From Flavobacteriales bacterium (GTDB lineage: Bacteria > Bacteroidota > Bacteroidia > Flavobacteriales_F > PHOS-HE28): a stretch of 64,000 bases of DNA. Below the pieces are notes generated by a model. The model saw only the letters and a program-made list of their open reading frames with translations, was not told where the DNA came from and did not search any database. The stretch lies in the NCBI GenBank assembly GCA_020635655.1, contig JACJZI010000010.1, positions 1 through 64,000 on the forward strand, in the 5' to 3' direction. The translations under genes and the position numbers were made by a program. Positions 9,062 to 17,292 of this stretch are shown in pieces; within the stretch, counting starts at the first letter, position 1, and each line of letters opens with the position of its first letter.

Positions 9062-9238
9062 GCGTGAGGGATGGCAGCGGCAGCTTGCCGTGGGAAAGGC
9101 CCAGCGGCGGACGGTGCGAGGAGGCCCGAGGAACGAGGGACACCGCAGCCCGAAGCGACGCGGGCCGGGCCAAGGCAACTACAGCGGACAGCCCGACCCC
9201 GCGCGCCGGACGGTGGGAGGGAGGAGGGGGCACGCCCA
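9062..9238 (-). repeat. GC-rich non-coding element resembling a dispersed Bacteroidota repeat
   Basis: A 177-nt stretch between the four-helix-bundle gene and mrr. On the minus strand it reads GTGGGCGTGCCCCC, then GGGTCGGGCTGTCCGCT near the middle, and ends CTGCCATCCCTCACGC. It has no coding character, strong GC-rich segments and a pyrimidine-rich strand. From memory, similar 'GGGTCGGGCTGTCCGCTATA ... CATCCCT(A/C)ACGC' stretches recur between genes in many Bacteroidota. I cannot confirm this here. It could be a dispersed repeat or a structured RNA. Confidence 0.45.
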
Positions 9239-9241
9239 CAG

Positions 9242-9907
9242 CTACGATCCATCCTTCGCTTGCTGCCGCCTTTTCACTTCCTGCCGCACCTTGTACAGAC
9301 GCTCACTGAAGCCGCCTTCCTGTTCGAAGGCACGGGCCTGGCTGTTCACCTGCTTGTCCAAGAGGTGCAAAGCGATCTTGCAGAGCGTCTGGCCCACGTT
9401 GGCGCTGATCTCCGCATAGGCGCGGTCCTTTGCGGTGCGTGGCGTGCGCGCGGTGCGGGGGCCTTCACTGAGGCGGATGCGCTGCTCCTTTTCGCGTTCC
9501 CATAACGCCTTTATCCAGTGGGCCACTTCATCCGGATCCTTGCAGCGCGCGTTGCTCAACTCTTTCCGGCGCGGGTCCATCGGTTCCCACAAGGGTAGCT
9601 TGCGGTGCTCCAAGAACGACTCATAATCCTTCCGGAGCTCATCGATGCTGGCGCGCGCCACATTGGTCAGGTTCAGTTCCAGTTTCTTGGTGGTGGCGCT
9701 GAGCTTGCTGCCCTCGGCAATGTTGCGCTCGCCGCTGCGTGCGGCCTGTTCCATCTGGTCGGCCGTGCGGCTGCCCGCCGGGATATAGCGGTCCACGAAG
9801 CGAACGGTCACAGCGTACAGCAGCTTGGCCACCTGGTAGCTCACCAGCTTCTCATACCCGCCGCTGGGCTGAAGGATCTGCGGGTGTGGGGGCGTGGGCT
9901 TTTCCAT
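9242..9907 (-). CDS. Four-helix-bundle protein with suffix domain (S23/IVS-like)
   Basis: A 221-residue helical protein of the 23S-rRNA-intervening-sequence/four-helix-bundle family. The N-terminal part (YEKLVSYQVAKLLYAVTVRFVDRYI ... DQMEQAARSGERNIAEGSKLS) is the typical helix 1-2 region. KLELNLTNVARASIDELRKDYESFL follows, and then an extra C-terminal helical segment as in 'suffix domain' members. The family is of unknown function; relatives occur inside 23S rRNA intervening sequences and as the Avd protein of diversity-generating retroelements. No reverse transcriptase or variable repeat is present here. The ATG at 9907 is preferred to the GTG at 9946, because the latter translates part of the upstream heptamer array. 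Confidence 0.8.
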   Translation of the reverse strand: MEKPTPPHPQILQPSGGYEKLVSYQVAKLLYAVTVRFVDRYIPAGSRTADQMEQAARSGERNIAEGSKLSATTKKLELNLTNVARASIDELRKDYESFLEHRKLPLWEPMDPRRKELSNARCKDPDEVAHWIKALWEREKEQRIRLSEGPRTARTPRTAKDRAYAEISANVGQTLCKIALHLLDKQVNSQARAFEQEGGFSERLYKVRQEVKRRQQAKDGS

Positions 9908-9937
9908 TGTCCTAAAGTTGGGGTCGTGGTTGTTCCC

Positions 9938-10015
9938 AATGGACACGAATGGACGTCAATGGACCAGGTGCAACGCTCATCTGATCATGTCCATTTGCGT
10001 CCATTATCGTCCATT
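9938..10015. repeat. Inverted array of six AATGGAC/GTCCATT heptamers with 10-nt period
   Basis: Three copies of AATGGAC start at 9938, 9948 and 9958. Three copies of its reverse complement GTCCATT start at 9989, 9999 and 10009. Spacing within each arm is exactly 10 nt, close to one helical turn. The 3-nt spacers differ, and a 24-nt centre separates the arms. The array ends 13 nt before the dinB stop and begins 30 nt upstream of the four-helix-bundle start. It could be a protein-binding array, a cruciform or an RNA hairpin with 3x3 internal loops. Confidence 0.9.
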
Positions 10016-10028
10016 GCATTTTCTCTGT

Positions 10029-11246
10029 TCACGTCCGCCGGTTCGCCAATAACAACGGCGCCTGGCCATTGAAGGGATCGTCCATGCGACCGATGCTCTG
10101 GGCCTCCATGCCGCTGGCGCGCATCACGGTGCGGTCGCCGAAGCGTTTGCGGACCTTGTCCATCGCCTGGTACAGGCGCATCGCCTCGGCGGTGTCGGCG
10201 AAAGCGTCCATCTGGTGCCCGCCGCCCACCAGGTGACTGAAGCGCACGCCGATCAGGCGGATGCGCTGGCGGCGGTCGTACAGCGCGCGGAACAGGTCGT
10301 GCACCAGGGGCAGGATCAGGTGGTCGCAGGCGGTGTGGGGGATGCGCTGCTGCCGGGTGTGCGTGTTGAAGTCGGCATAGCGGACCTTCACGGCCACGCA
10401 ACTGGTGAGCTTGTTCCCCTTGCGCAGTTGGAAGGCCAGGCTTTCGGCCATGGCGGTGAGCAGGCCGTGCAGCTTCACCATGTCGATCGTGTCGTGCTCG
10501 AAGGTGCGTTCGGTGCTGATGCTCTTGCGCTCGTGCCAGGCGATCACCGGGCTGTCGTCGATCCCGTTGGCCTTGCGCCACAGCACGGGGCCGTGCTCGC
10601 CCAGCAGGCGTTGCATCAGGTCGATCGGCACCTCCTGCAGGGTGTGGATGCGCATCACGCCCATGCTGCGCAGCAGGTGCGCTGTCTTTCCGCCCACGCC
10701 GGGGATGCGTTCGATCGGCATCGGTGCCAGGAAGGGTTTCTCCGTACCGCGCGGCACCTGCAGTTCGCCCACGCCCTGTTTGGCCTCGCCGGTGGCCACC
10801 TTGCTCACGGTCTTGTTGATCGACAGGCCGAAGCTGTTGGGCAGGCCGGTGTCCTTCAGGATGCGCCGCCGCAGCTCGGTGGCCAGCCTCCAACTGCCGA
10901 AGAAGCGGTCGGTGCCGGTGAGGTCCACATAGAACTCGTCCACGCTGCTCTTCTCGAACAGCGGCACGTGCGCGCGGATCACCTCGGTCACCTCGTCGCT
11001 CTTCTTCAGGTAGGCGCCGCTGTCGCCCCGCAGGATGATCGCCTCCGGGCACAGCTGCCTGGCCATCTTCATCGGCATGGCGCTGCGGACGCCGAAGGTG
11101 CGCGCCTCGTAGCTGCAGCTGGCCACCACGCCACGGTCGCTGTCGGCACCGATCAGCACGGGCCTGCCCTCCAGCTTCGGTTCGCGCAGGCGTTCCACCG
11201 AAACGAAGAAGGTGTTCAGGTCAAGGTGCAGGATGGTGCGTTCCAT
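10029..11246 (-). CDS. dinB: DNA polymerase IV (DinB-type Y-family polymerase)
   Basis: Y-family translesion polymerase, 405 residues. ILHLDLNTFFVSVE at the N-terminus carries the first metal-binding Asp and the steric-gate region. YEARTFGVRSAMPM and SVDEFYVDLTG (second catalytic Asp-Glu) follow, then a helix-hairpin-helix (PIERIPGVGGKTAHLL) and the little-finger domain. The extreme C-terminus QAPLLLANRRT resembles a loose beta-clamp-binding motif. The frame is open to 11324, but MERTILHLDLN at 11246 is the family start; the extension would run through the divergent promoter region. The divergent S24 repressor suggests SOS-type control. Confidence 0.93.
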   Translation of the reverse strand: MERTILHLDLNTFFVSVERLREPKLEGRPVLIGADSDRGVVASCSYEARTFGVRSAMPMKMARQLCPEAIILRGDSGAYLKKSDEVTEVIRAHVPLFEKSSVDEFYVDLTGTDRFFGSWRLATELRRRILKDTGLPNSFGLSINKTVSKVATGEAKQGVGELQVPRGTEKPFLAPMPIERIPGVGGKTAHLLRSMGVMRIHTLQEVPIDLMQRLLGEHGPVLWRKANGIDDSPVIAWHERKSISTERTFEHDTIDMVKLHGLLTAMAESLAFQLRKGNKLTSCVAVKVRYADFNTHTRQQRIPHTACDHLILPLVHDLFRALYDRRQRIRLIGVRFSHLVGGGHQMDAFADTAEAMRLYQAMDKVRKRFGDRTVMRASGMEAQSIGRMDDPFNGQAPLLLANRRT

Positions 11247-11255
11247 GGAAAAACA

Positions 11256-11315
11256 TGACGATATATCCGTCATTTCCCATCCGATAAAATAGTCATTACA
11301 TTTGTCCGTCGGATA
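11256..11315. promoter_or_regulatory. Candidate operator region between dinB and the S24 repressor gene
   Basis: The 140-bp divergent intergenic region holds three related elements: TATCCGTC at 11264-11271, inside the inverted repeat TGACG-N7-CGTCA (11256-11272); CATCCGAT at 11278-11285; and GTCGGATA (TATCCGAC on the minus strand) at 11308-11315. TATCCGTC also occurs in the loop of the palindrome upstream of the DnaE-type gene. An S24 repressor would be expected to bind here, but that is inference. Confidence 0.5.
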
Positions 11316-11386
11316 ACCGGTCAACAGGATGATGGGAACCCTGGCGGCCGGGACCGGTCCTGACCGAACAAAAAGACCCGCACACC

Positions 11387-12214
11387 ATGGCGACCCCGTT
11401 CTTCGGACCCAACCTCAAGCTCCTCCGTCAACGCCGCGGCCGCTCCCAGGAGGAAGTGGCCATCGCGCTCGATGTGAAACGCTCCAGCTACAGCGGCTAC
11501 GAGAACGGCAGCGCGGAGCCGCCCTTCGACCTGCTGATGCGCATGAGCGAATACTACAAGGTCAGCATCGACAAGCTGCTGAAGGACGACCTGACCAGTT
11601 TGAGCGAAAGCCAATTGGGCATCCTGGAGCGCGGCGGCGAGATCGACCTGAGCGGGCGTCGCCTGCGTGTGCTGGCCACCACCGTGAACAGCGAGGACCG
11701 CGAGAACGTGGAACTCGTGCCGGAAAAGGCAAAGGCCGGCTATGCGTTGGGCTATGCCGACCCGGAGTACATCAGCATCCTGCCCACCTTCCAGATGCCC
11801 TTCCTGGCGCGCGACCGCAAGTACCGCACCTTCCAGATCAGCGGCGACAGCATGCCGCCCGTGGGCGATGGTTCCTGGGTCACCGGGGAATATGTGCAGA
11901 ACTGGCAGAGCATCCGCGATGGCCAGCCCTACATCGTGGTGACCAAGGACGACGGCATCGTGTTCAAGGTGGTCTACAACAAGCTGAAGGAGAACGGCAA
12001 CCTGCTCCTGTGCAGCACCAACCCGATCTACCAGCCCTACGAGGTGCCCATCGGCAATGTGCTGGAGGTATGGAAGTTCGTGCACTTCATCAGCAGCGAG
12101 CTGCCCGAACCCAATCTTTCCCGCGATGAACTGGCCCGCAGCGTGCTCGACCTGCGCAAGGAGGTGAGCCAGTTGCGGCACCACATGGAGCAGCAAGGGC
12201 GGTTGGCGTTCTAG
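11387..12214 (+). CDS. LexA-like XRE/S24 repressor
   Basis: A 275-residue repressor with an N-terminal XRE helix-turn-helix (residues 7-65, NLKLLRQRRGRSQEEVAIAL ... SSYSGYENG) and a C-terminal S24 peptidase domain. The self-cleavage residues are in place: Ala117-Gly118 in EKAKAGYALGY as scissile bond, Ser155 in ISGDSMPP as nucleophile and Lys194 in GIVFKVV as general base. Their spacing (38 and 39) is close to LexA (Ala84-Gly85, Ser119, Lys156). A C-terminal coiled stretch (ARSVLDLRKEVSQLRHHMEQQ) may aid dimerisation. It is divergent from dinB, so RecA-stimulated cleavage could derepress both dinB and the DnaE-type gene. Confidence 0.88.
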   Translation: MATPFFGPNLKLLRQRRGRSQEEVAIALDVKRSSYSGYENGSAEPPFDLLMRMSEYYKVSIDKLLKDDLTSLSESQLGILERGGEIDLSGRRLRVLATTVNSEDRENVELVPEKAKAGYALGYADPEYISILPTFQMPFLARDRKYRTFQISGDSMPPVGDGSWVTGEYVQNWQSIRDGQPYIVVTKDDGIVFKVVYNKLKENGNLLLCSTNPIYQPYEVPIGNVLEVWKFVHFISSELPEPNLSRDELARSVLDLRKEVSQLRHHMEQQGRLAF

Positions 12215-12309
12215 ACCGCTTCCTCAGGTCGGCCCGGTAAGGAGGCATGCCGCACTTTCCATCTCGGTGCAATGCTGGCTTTTGACGTGTTCATAACTGA
12301 AATGGACCA

Positions 12310-12342
12310 TTTGCCCGGATGCGGCCGGACCGGCTACTTTTG
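12310..12342 (+). promoter_or_regulatory. Bacteroidota-type promoter (TTTG-N21-TACTTTTG)
   Basis: TTTG at 12310-12313 and TACTTTTG at 12335-12342 are separated by 21 nt, a complete match to the Bacteroidota -33/-7 pattern. The predicted start near 12349 rules out the ATG at 12319 for the next gene. Confidence 0.7.
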
Positions 12343-12369
12343 AAGCTCTTCCCAAATACCCGCCCCGTG

Positions 12370-15300
12370 ATGAAGTCCGCCCTGACGAACGTTCGTATGC
12401 CCAAAAAAATATTGGACCTGTTCCTTGGAACGGGCGGGATCGCCCTGGCTTGTTCCTTCGGGATCGTCGCTTCGGCGCAGACCACTGTCACCTACACGAC
12501 CTCAGGGGTGTTCACGCCGCCTCCAGGTGTCACACAGGTCACTGTGGAATGTTGGGGCGGTGGTGGTCGCGGTGGAACGCGGTCAAGCAACGGAAGAGGA
12601 GGCGGTGCTGGTGGGGGTGCATACGCGCGAAGCGTGCTTACGGTGGTCCCCGGTAACAACTACACGGTCACCGTGGGAGCTGGCAGCACGTCCACATCGC
12701 CCGGCGGGGATTCCTGGTTCAGTACCAATACGACCATCCTCGCGAAAGGAGGCAACAGCGTTGCGGACAATAGTGCGACCGGGGCGATCGGCGGGACTGC
12801 CGCGGCTAGTATCGGCACCGTGAAGTTCAGCGGTGGCAGTGGGGCCAATGCTCCAGGCGGTACAGGTGGTGGTGGCGGCTCCTCAGCTGGGACCGCGGCT
12901 GCGGGTGTGAATGGCTCCGGTCAGAACGGTGGCACGGCTCCTGCTGGAGGAGGTGATGGGGGTGATGGGGGGAACGGATTCTTTTCTCCTGGTGTGGCAG
13001 GTACAACGCCGGGCGGTGGTGGTGGAGGTGCGGAGAGAGGGTGCTGTATCACGGTGAATGGTGGCGCGGGTGCGAACGGCCAGGTCAAGATCACCTATAC
13101 CTATCTCTACACAAATGGCACCTGCATGGCGGCCGCGTCCTACAATGCCATTCCGGACAATGGCTGCGGCTCGAACAATGCGATGAACCTGACGATCCCG
13201 ATCTCCGGCCTGCCGACCACGCTTGGCACTGCGCCAGGCAATGCCCGGTTGTTGAGCGTCGATCTGGTCGTGGAGCATACCTACAACAGCGATCTGCAGA
13301 TCACCCTCACCACGCCGGGAGCGCAGACCAGGAACCTCGTTCTAAATCGCTTCGGCAATGGGGACAACATGGGTGACCCGACAAATTGCCCCAATGCGGT
13401 GCTGACGCTTCAGGACGGCGGAACAGCGCTCACCAATACGAACATGAGCAATGTCACGGGTACGTATGCACCGGAACAGACGTTGGCCGGGTACACGGGG
13501 GACCCCAATGGCAATTGGGTCTTCACGATCTGTGACGCCTTCAACCTCGATCTCGGGAACCTCCGTTATATCCGACTGAACTTCTGTGAAGTGCCGCAGA
13601 TCACCGGCACCTCCAGCAACAGTCCCTTCTGTGTGGGAGGCACGCTAACACTGGGCGTCACCGCCACGGGCTCACCCACCCCGACCTACAGTTGGTCCGG
13701 AACCGGCACCTTCAGCCCCAACAACACGAGCGCGAACGTCAGCGTGACCGGTGGTGCGGCGGGCAACTACAACATCACCGTATCCAATACCTGCGGCTCC
13801 GACAACACGAACGTGGCCGTCACCACGGTGTCCCCACCGACCACCGCGACGGTGGGCGGTCCGCAGACCATCTGTGAACTGGGTACGACCGCAGGCCTGG
13901 GCGGCAATACCCCGGGCGTGGGCACCGGTGCCTGGAGCATCATCGGAGGCGGCAGCGGGACCTTCAACCCGAACGCCACGACACCGAACGCGACCTTCAC
14001 GCATACATCGGGCACGGTCACGGCCCTGCGCTGGACGATCAGCAACGGCTCCTGCACGCCAAGCACCGCCGATGTGAGCTTGACGCTCGATCCCCCACCG
14101 TCCGCATCGAACGCAGGCTCCGACCAGAGCGATTGCTTCCGGGAGACCTTCACCCTGGCCGCCAACACACCCGGCACGGGTACCGGTGCCTGGTCGGTGG
14201 TCTCAGGTCCCTCGCTCAATGCTTCGCAATTCACCAATACGGCTTCACCCACCTCGGATTTCGTCGCGGATGGTGGTCCGGGCACCTATGTCCTGCGTTG
14301 GACGATCAGCAACGGTTCCTGTACTCCGGAGACCGATGATGTCGCGATCGATGCCAACACCACATGTAGCTATTACTCCCGGTCCTCGGGCAATGAGACC
14401 GATCCGATCTGGGCGATCACACCCGCAGGCACTCCAGGCGCCGCCGTGTGGAGCACCACCTCATCCGCCACGGTTCAAAGTGGTGATGCCATCACCGTGA
14501 ACAGTGCGACCTGGACGGTCTACGATCTGGACGTACAGGGCGGAGGGAGCGTTGACCTGGGAGGCAACAGCCTGGAGGTATACGGCACGTCATTGAACAA
14601 CGACGGCGGTTTTACGGTGACCACGGGTGCGGTCCATTTGAGCGGTGGGTCCACCGTGACGATGGACGGTACGGGGAACTGGGACCTGTACGACCTGAGC
14701 GTGGATGGAACGGGCGGTGACCTTCAATCGGCGGAGCTGCGGATCCGGCACAGCTTGGATGTGAACAACGGAAGCTTCAATGCCAATACCACCGGCAACC
14801 CATCGCGGGACCTGATCATGGTGAGCACGGCCAGCGGCACCGGCCGATTGGGCCCGGTGGTCTCCCCTGGGACCTTCACGGGTGAGATCACCATGCAACG
14901 CTACGTTTCGGCTGGCGCGACCGACTGGCGGCTGCTCGCGGCGCCGGTGCAGTCCGTGACGATCGCCGATCTGCAGGACGACTTCATCACCGCGGGTTAT
15001 CCGGGCAGTCAGTACCCCAACTTCGACGATCCCCCGGGCAGCAATGTGCTCTGGCCGAGCATCCGCTACTACGATGAGACGGATGCGGGCACGAACCTGA
15101 ACGACGGGCTGGTCGGGGTGACCAGTTCATCGATGAGCATGACCGGGGGTCAGGGTTTTGCAGCATGGTCCGGTGACAACCTGATCAGCACGAGCGCCTT
15201 CACAGTGGACCTGCGGGGGGCGGCATCCCAGGGAAGCTTTGGGTTGCCGATGAGCTACACGAACACCGGCAATGCCACGGTCGACGGCTGGAACCTGGTG

Positions 15301-16500
15301 GGCAATCCGCTGCCCAGCCCGATCGATTTCACGAATGTGACATTGGGCGCGGATGTGGAGGACCAGTTCTGGGCGTTCGATCCCTCGACAGGCAACTACG
15401 TGTATTGGGACGAGGGTTCGACTTCCGGAAGTTCCGTGATGAATGGGAACATCCAGAGCATGCAGGGCTTCTGGCTGCATGCCTTGGGCCCGAACGTGAC
15501 CACCACGGTGGACGAGACCAGCAAGACCCTGGACCCGAACGGCGGGGCGCCTTTTGGCGGGCTGGATATGAACGGACCGGTGCTGCTGCGCTTGGGCTTG
15601 GAGGCCAACATGAACCAGTTCAGCGACGAGCATCTGATCAATTTCAGCACCGGTGCTTCAGGCATGGACATCCGGGACATGGAGAAGTTCTTTTTCGCGC
15701 ACAGGGAGGCACCGCAACTTTGGACACGCTCGACGGACGGGAACGATCTGGGCCTTAACGCGTGGGGTCCGGTCAACGGGACCACCACCATCCCTGTCCT
15801 GGTGAAGGCAGGTGTGACCGGCAGCTACACGCTTACAGTGATGCAGTTGGCCGATACGCTGGCCACCGGGTATTGCCTGGAGCTGGAGGATGTGGTGCAG
15901 GGAGTGACGATCCCCGTGGAGGTGGGCAGCACCTATGTGTTCGACCTGGACGCAACGACCCCGGCGGATCCGGCGCGGTTCCTGCTCCACATCAGTACGG
16001 TACCGGAGGGCGCGCTGACAGCATCCGCGACGCAGGTGGTGGTCGGTGAGCCGATCGCGTTCGCGAGCGGCGCACAGGCGGGCACCATGGTGAACTGGGA
16101 CTTTGGTGACGGGACCAGCAGCATGGACCCCGCACCGGTGCACAGCTATGGGATGCCCGGGACCTACGGGGTGACGCTCACGTTGGGCGAGGCCCCCTGC
16201 GATCTGGTGCTGGACACCGACATCGATGTGGCCATCAGCACGGGCATCACGGATGATCACGGACCACATTTCAATGCATGGATGCACGACCGGACGATCG
16301 AGATGGACTGGTCCGATGTGTCAGGGACACAGGCGATCACGGTACTGGACATGGAGGGTCGCGTGGTCCGCAGGGCACAACTTCAAGGCGCCCAAGGGCA
16401 AATGTCCATCGACATGAGTGATGCGGCTCTTGGTGTCTATACGCTTCGTGCCATCGGTGATCAGGGAAGGCGCACGATCGTGCTGCCAATGGTCCGTTGA
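12370..16500 (+). CDS. Large T9SS-secreted protein with P-domain and type A sorting domain
   Basis: A 1376-residue exported protein. A signal peptide (core IALACSFGIVASAQ) is followed by a glycine-rich domain (TPPPGVTQVTVECWGGGG onward). Next comes a proprotein-convertase P-domain (about residues 265-415, ISGLPTTLGTAPGNARLLSVDLVVEHTY in two parts to NGNWVFTICD), then Ig/PKD-like segments. A long beta-rich region with AGATDWRLLAAPVQ and NLVGNPLPSPID is typical of Bacteroidota surface proteins. Near the end are a PKD domain (VNWDFGDGTSS) and a C-terminal T9SS type A domain (ITVLDMEGRVVRR ... GVYTLRA). It should be released or anchored at the cell surface. The ligand is unknown. The start at 12370 fits the promoter; 12397 is an alternative. 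Confidence 0.85.
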   Translation: MKSALTNVRMPKKILDLFLGTGGIALACSFGIVASAQTTVTYTTSGVFTPPPGVTQVTVECWGGGGRGGTRSSNGRGGGAGGGAYARSVLTVVPGNNYTVTVGAGSTSTSPGGDSWFSTNTTILAKGGNSVADNSATGAIGGTAAASIGTVKFSGGSGANAPGGTGGGGGSSAGTAAAGVNGSGQNGGTAPAGGGDGGDGGNGFFSPGVAGTTPGGGGGGAERGCCITVNGGAGANGQVKITYTYLYTNGTCMAAASYNAIPDNGCGSNNAMNLTIPISGLPTTLGTAPGNARLLSVDLVVEHTYNSDLQITLTTPGAQTRNLVLNRFGNGDNMGDPTNCPNAVLTLQDGGTALTNTNMSNVTGTYAPEQTLAGYTGDPNGNWVFTICDAFNLDLGNLRYIRLNFCEVPQITGTSSNSPFCVGGTLTLGVTATGSPTPTYSWSGTGTFSPNNTSANVSVTGGAAGNYNITVSNTCGSDNTNVAVTTVSPPTTATVGGPQTICELGTTAGLGGNTPGVGTGAWSIIGGGSGTFNPNATTPNATFTHTSGTVTALRWTISNGSCTPSTADVSLTLDPPPSASNAGSDQSDCFRETFTLAANTPGTGTGAWSVVSGPSLNASQFTNTASPTSDFVADGGPGTYVLRWTISNGSCTPETDDVAIDANTTCSYYSRSSGNETDPIWAITPAGTPGAAVWSTTSSATVQSGDAITVNSATWTVYDLDVQGGGSVDLGGNSLEVYGTSLNNDGGFTVTTGAVHLSGGSTVTMDGTGNWDLYDLSVDGTGGDLQSAELRIRHSLDVNNGSFNANTTGNPSRDLIMVSTASGTGRLGPVVSPGTFTGEITMQRYVSAGATDWRLLAAPVQSVTIADLQDDFITAGYPGSQYPNFDDPPGSNVLWPSIRYYDETDAGTNLNDGLVGVTSSSMSMTGGQGFAAWSGDNLISTSAFTVDLRGAASQGSFGLPMSYTNTGNATVDGWNLVGNPLPSPIDFTNVTLGADVEDQFWAFDPSTGNYVYWDEGSTSGSSVMNGNIQSMQGFWLHALGPNVTTTVDETSKTLDPNGGAPFGGLDMNGPVLLRLGLEANMNQFSDEHLINFSTGASGMDIRDMEKFFFAHREAPQLWTRSTDGNDLGLNAWGPVNGTTTIPVLVKAGVTGSYTLTVMQLADTLATGYCLELEDVVQGVTIPVEVGSTYVFDLDATTPADPARFLLHISTVPEGALTASATQVVVGEPIAFASGAQAGTMVNWDFGDGTSSMDPAPVHSYGMPGTYGVTLTLGEAPCDLVLDTDIDVAISTGITDDHGPHFNAWMHDRTIEMDWSDVSGTQAITVLDMEGRVVRRAQLQGAQGQMSIDMSDAALGVYTLRAIGDQGRRTIVLPMVR

Positions 16501-16521
16501 TCGCACAGGAGATCATGGATG

Positions 16522-16552
16522 GGGCCCGGTCCGACCGGGCCCTATTCTTTTC
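16522..16552 (+). terminator. Rho-independent terminator after the T9SS protein gene
   Basis: GGGCCCGGTC and GACCGGGCCC form a perfect 10-bp inverted repeat around a single base, followed by TATTCTTTT. It lies 22 nt after the stop codon. Confidence 0.85.
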
Positions 16553-16612
16553 CTGGACGACATGTGCGGGATCGGCTGCCGTACTACCTTGCGTCACCTG
16601 ATCAACCGCCGC

Positions 16613-17290
16613 ATGTTCAGCCTTCGCACCTTGCGCTCCATCGTTGCAATTGGAACGCTGTCGCTTCTCACGGGCTGTCTGACCATCGAGGAGAACTACA
16701 CCTTCAAGAAGAACGGTTCAGGGACCATGGAGTATGTGGTCGATCTGAGCGCATTCGCCGAAATGATGGAGTCCATTTCGAAGATGGGTGGATCCGAGGA
16801 TGCCAAGGATGACGAGGGTCCCATGCCGATCGGTGACCAGGCGCAGAAGTTGAAGGACCTGCCCGGGATCGGCAAGGTCAAGTTGAACAACAAGGAGAAG
16901 TACATCCAGCGCCTTTCGTTCAAGTTCGCCAACATCGAGGCGTTGAACCGCGCGCTCAACGTACTGCTTCCGGACAGCAGTGGCGGCGAACAGGAGTTCT
17001 GGCGCTGGGAAGGGAACACGCTGGTGCGACGCAACAATCAGCACGCCCTCGAACTTGGCGAGGGCATGGGGAAGGACGAACCATCCGATTCCGTGGATCC
17101 CACGGCCTTCCTGGAAAGCATGCATTACAAATACAGCTTCACGTTCCAGCGGCCGATCGCCGATCGACAGGTCGCCGACGGCGTGACCGTTGATGCGCCG
17201 AACGCCAAACAACTGGACCTGGACACGGACTGGTCCGTGATCATGAACGATCCCAAGGCGTTGGACCTGCGGATCACCCTGGAGCAGTGA
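16613..17290 (+). CDS. Lipoprotein of unknown function
   Basis: A 225-residue lipoprotein. MFSLRTLRSIVAIGTLSLLTGC is a clear lipoprotein signal with lipobox LTGC; lipidation would be at Cys22. The mature part starts TIEENYTFKKNGSGTMEYVVDLS, a pattern seen in Bacteroidota lipoproteins of unknown role. It has no catalytic motif that I recognise. The open frame extends back to 16418, through the terminator of the previous gene, so the ATG at 16613 is the credible start. The HD-hydrolase gene follows after 2 nt and is probably cotranscribed. Confidence 0.7.
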   Translation: MFSLRTLRSIVAIGTLSLLTGCLTIEENYTFKKNGSGTMEYVVDLSAFAEMMESISKMGGSEDAKDDEGPMPIGDQAQKLKDLPGIGKVKLNNKEKYIQRLSFKFANIEALNRALNVLLPDSSGGEQEFWRWEGNTLVRRNNQHALELGEGMGKDEPSDSVDPTAFLESMHYKYSFTFQRPIADRQVADGVTVDAPNAKQLDLDTDWSVIMNDPKALDLRITLEQ

Positions 17291-17292
17291 AC

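Noticed and set aside
9242..10015. Diversity-generating retroelement
   Set aside because: The four-helix-bundle protein resembles Avd, but no reverse transcriptase, template repeat or variable repeat is present in the window.
9938..10015. CRISPR array
   Set aside because: The repeats are 7 nt with 3-nt spacers and in inverted orientation, and no cas genes are present.
12540..13080. Gly-rich stretch as a frameshifted or non-coding repeat
   Set aside because: It stays in frame with the signal peptide and the P-domain and fits known Gly-rich N-terminal domains of surface proteins.
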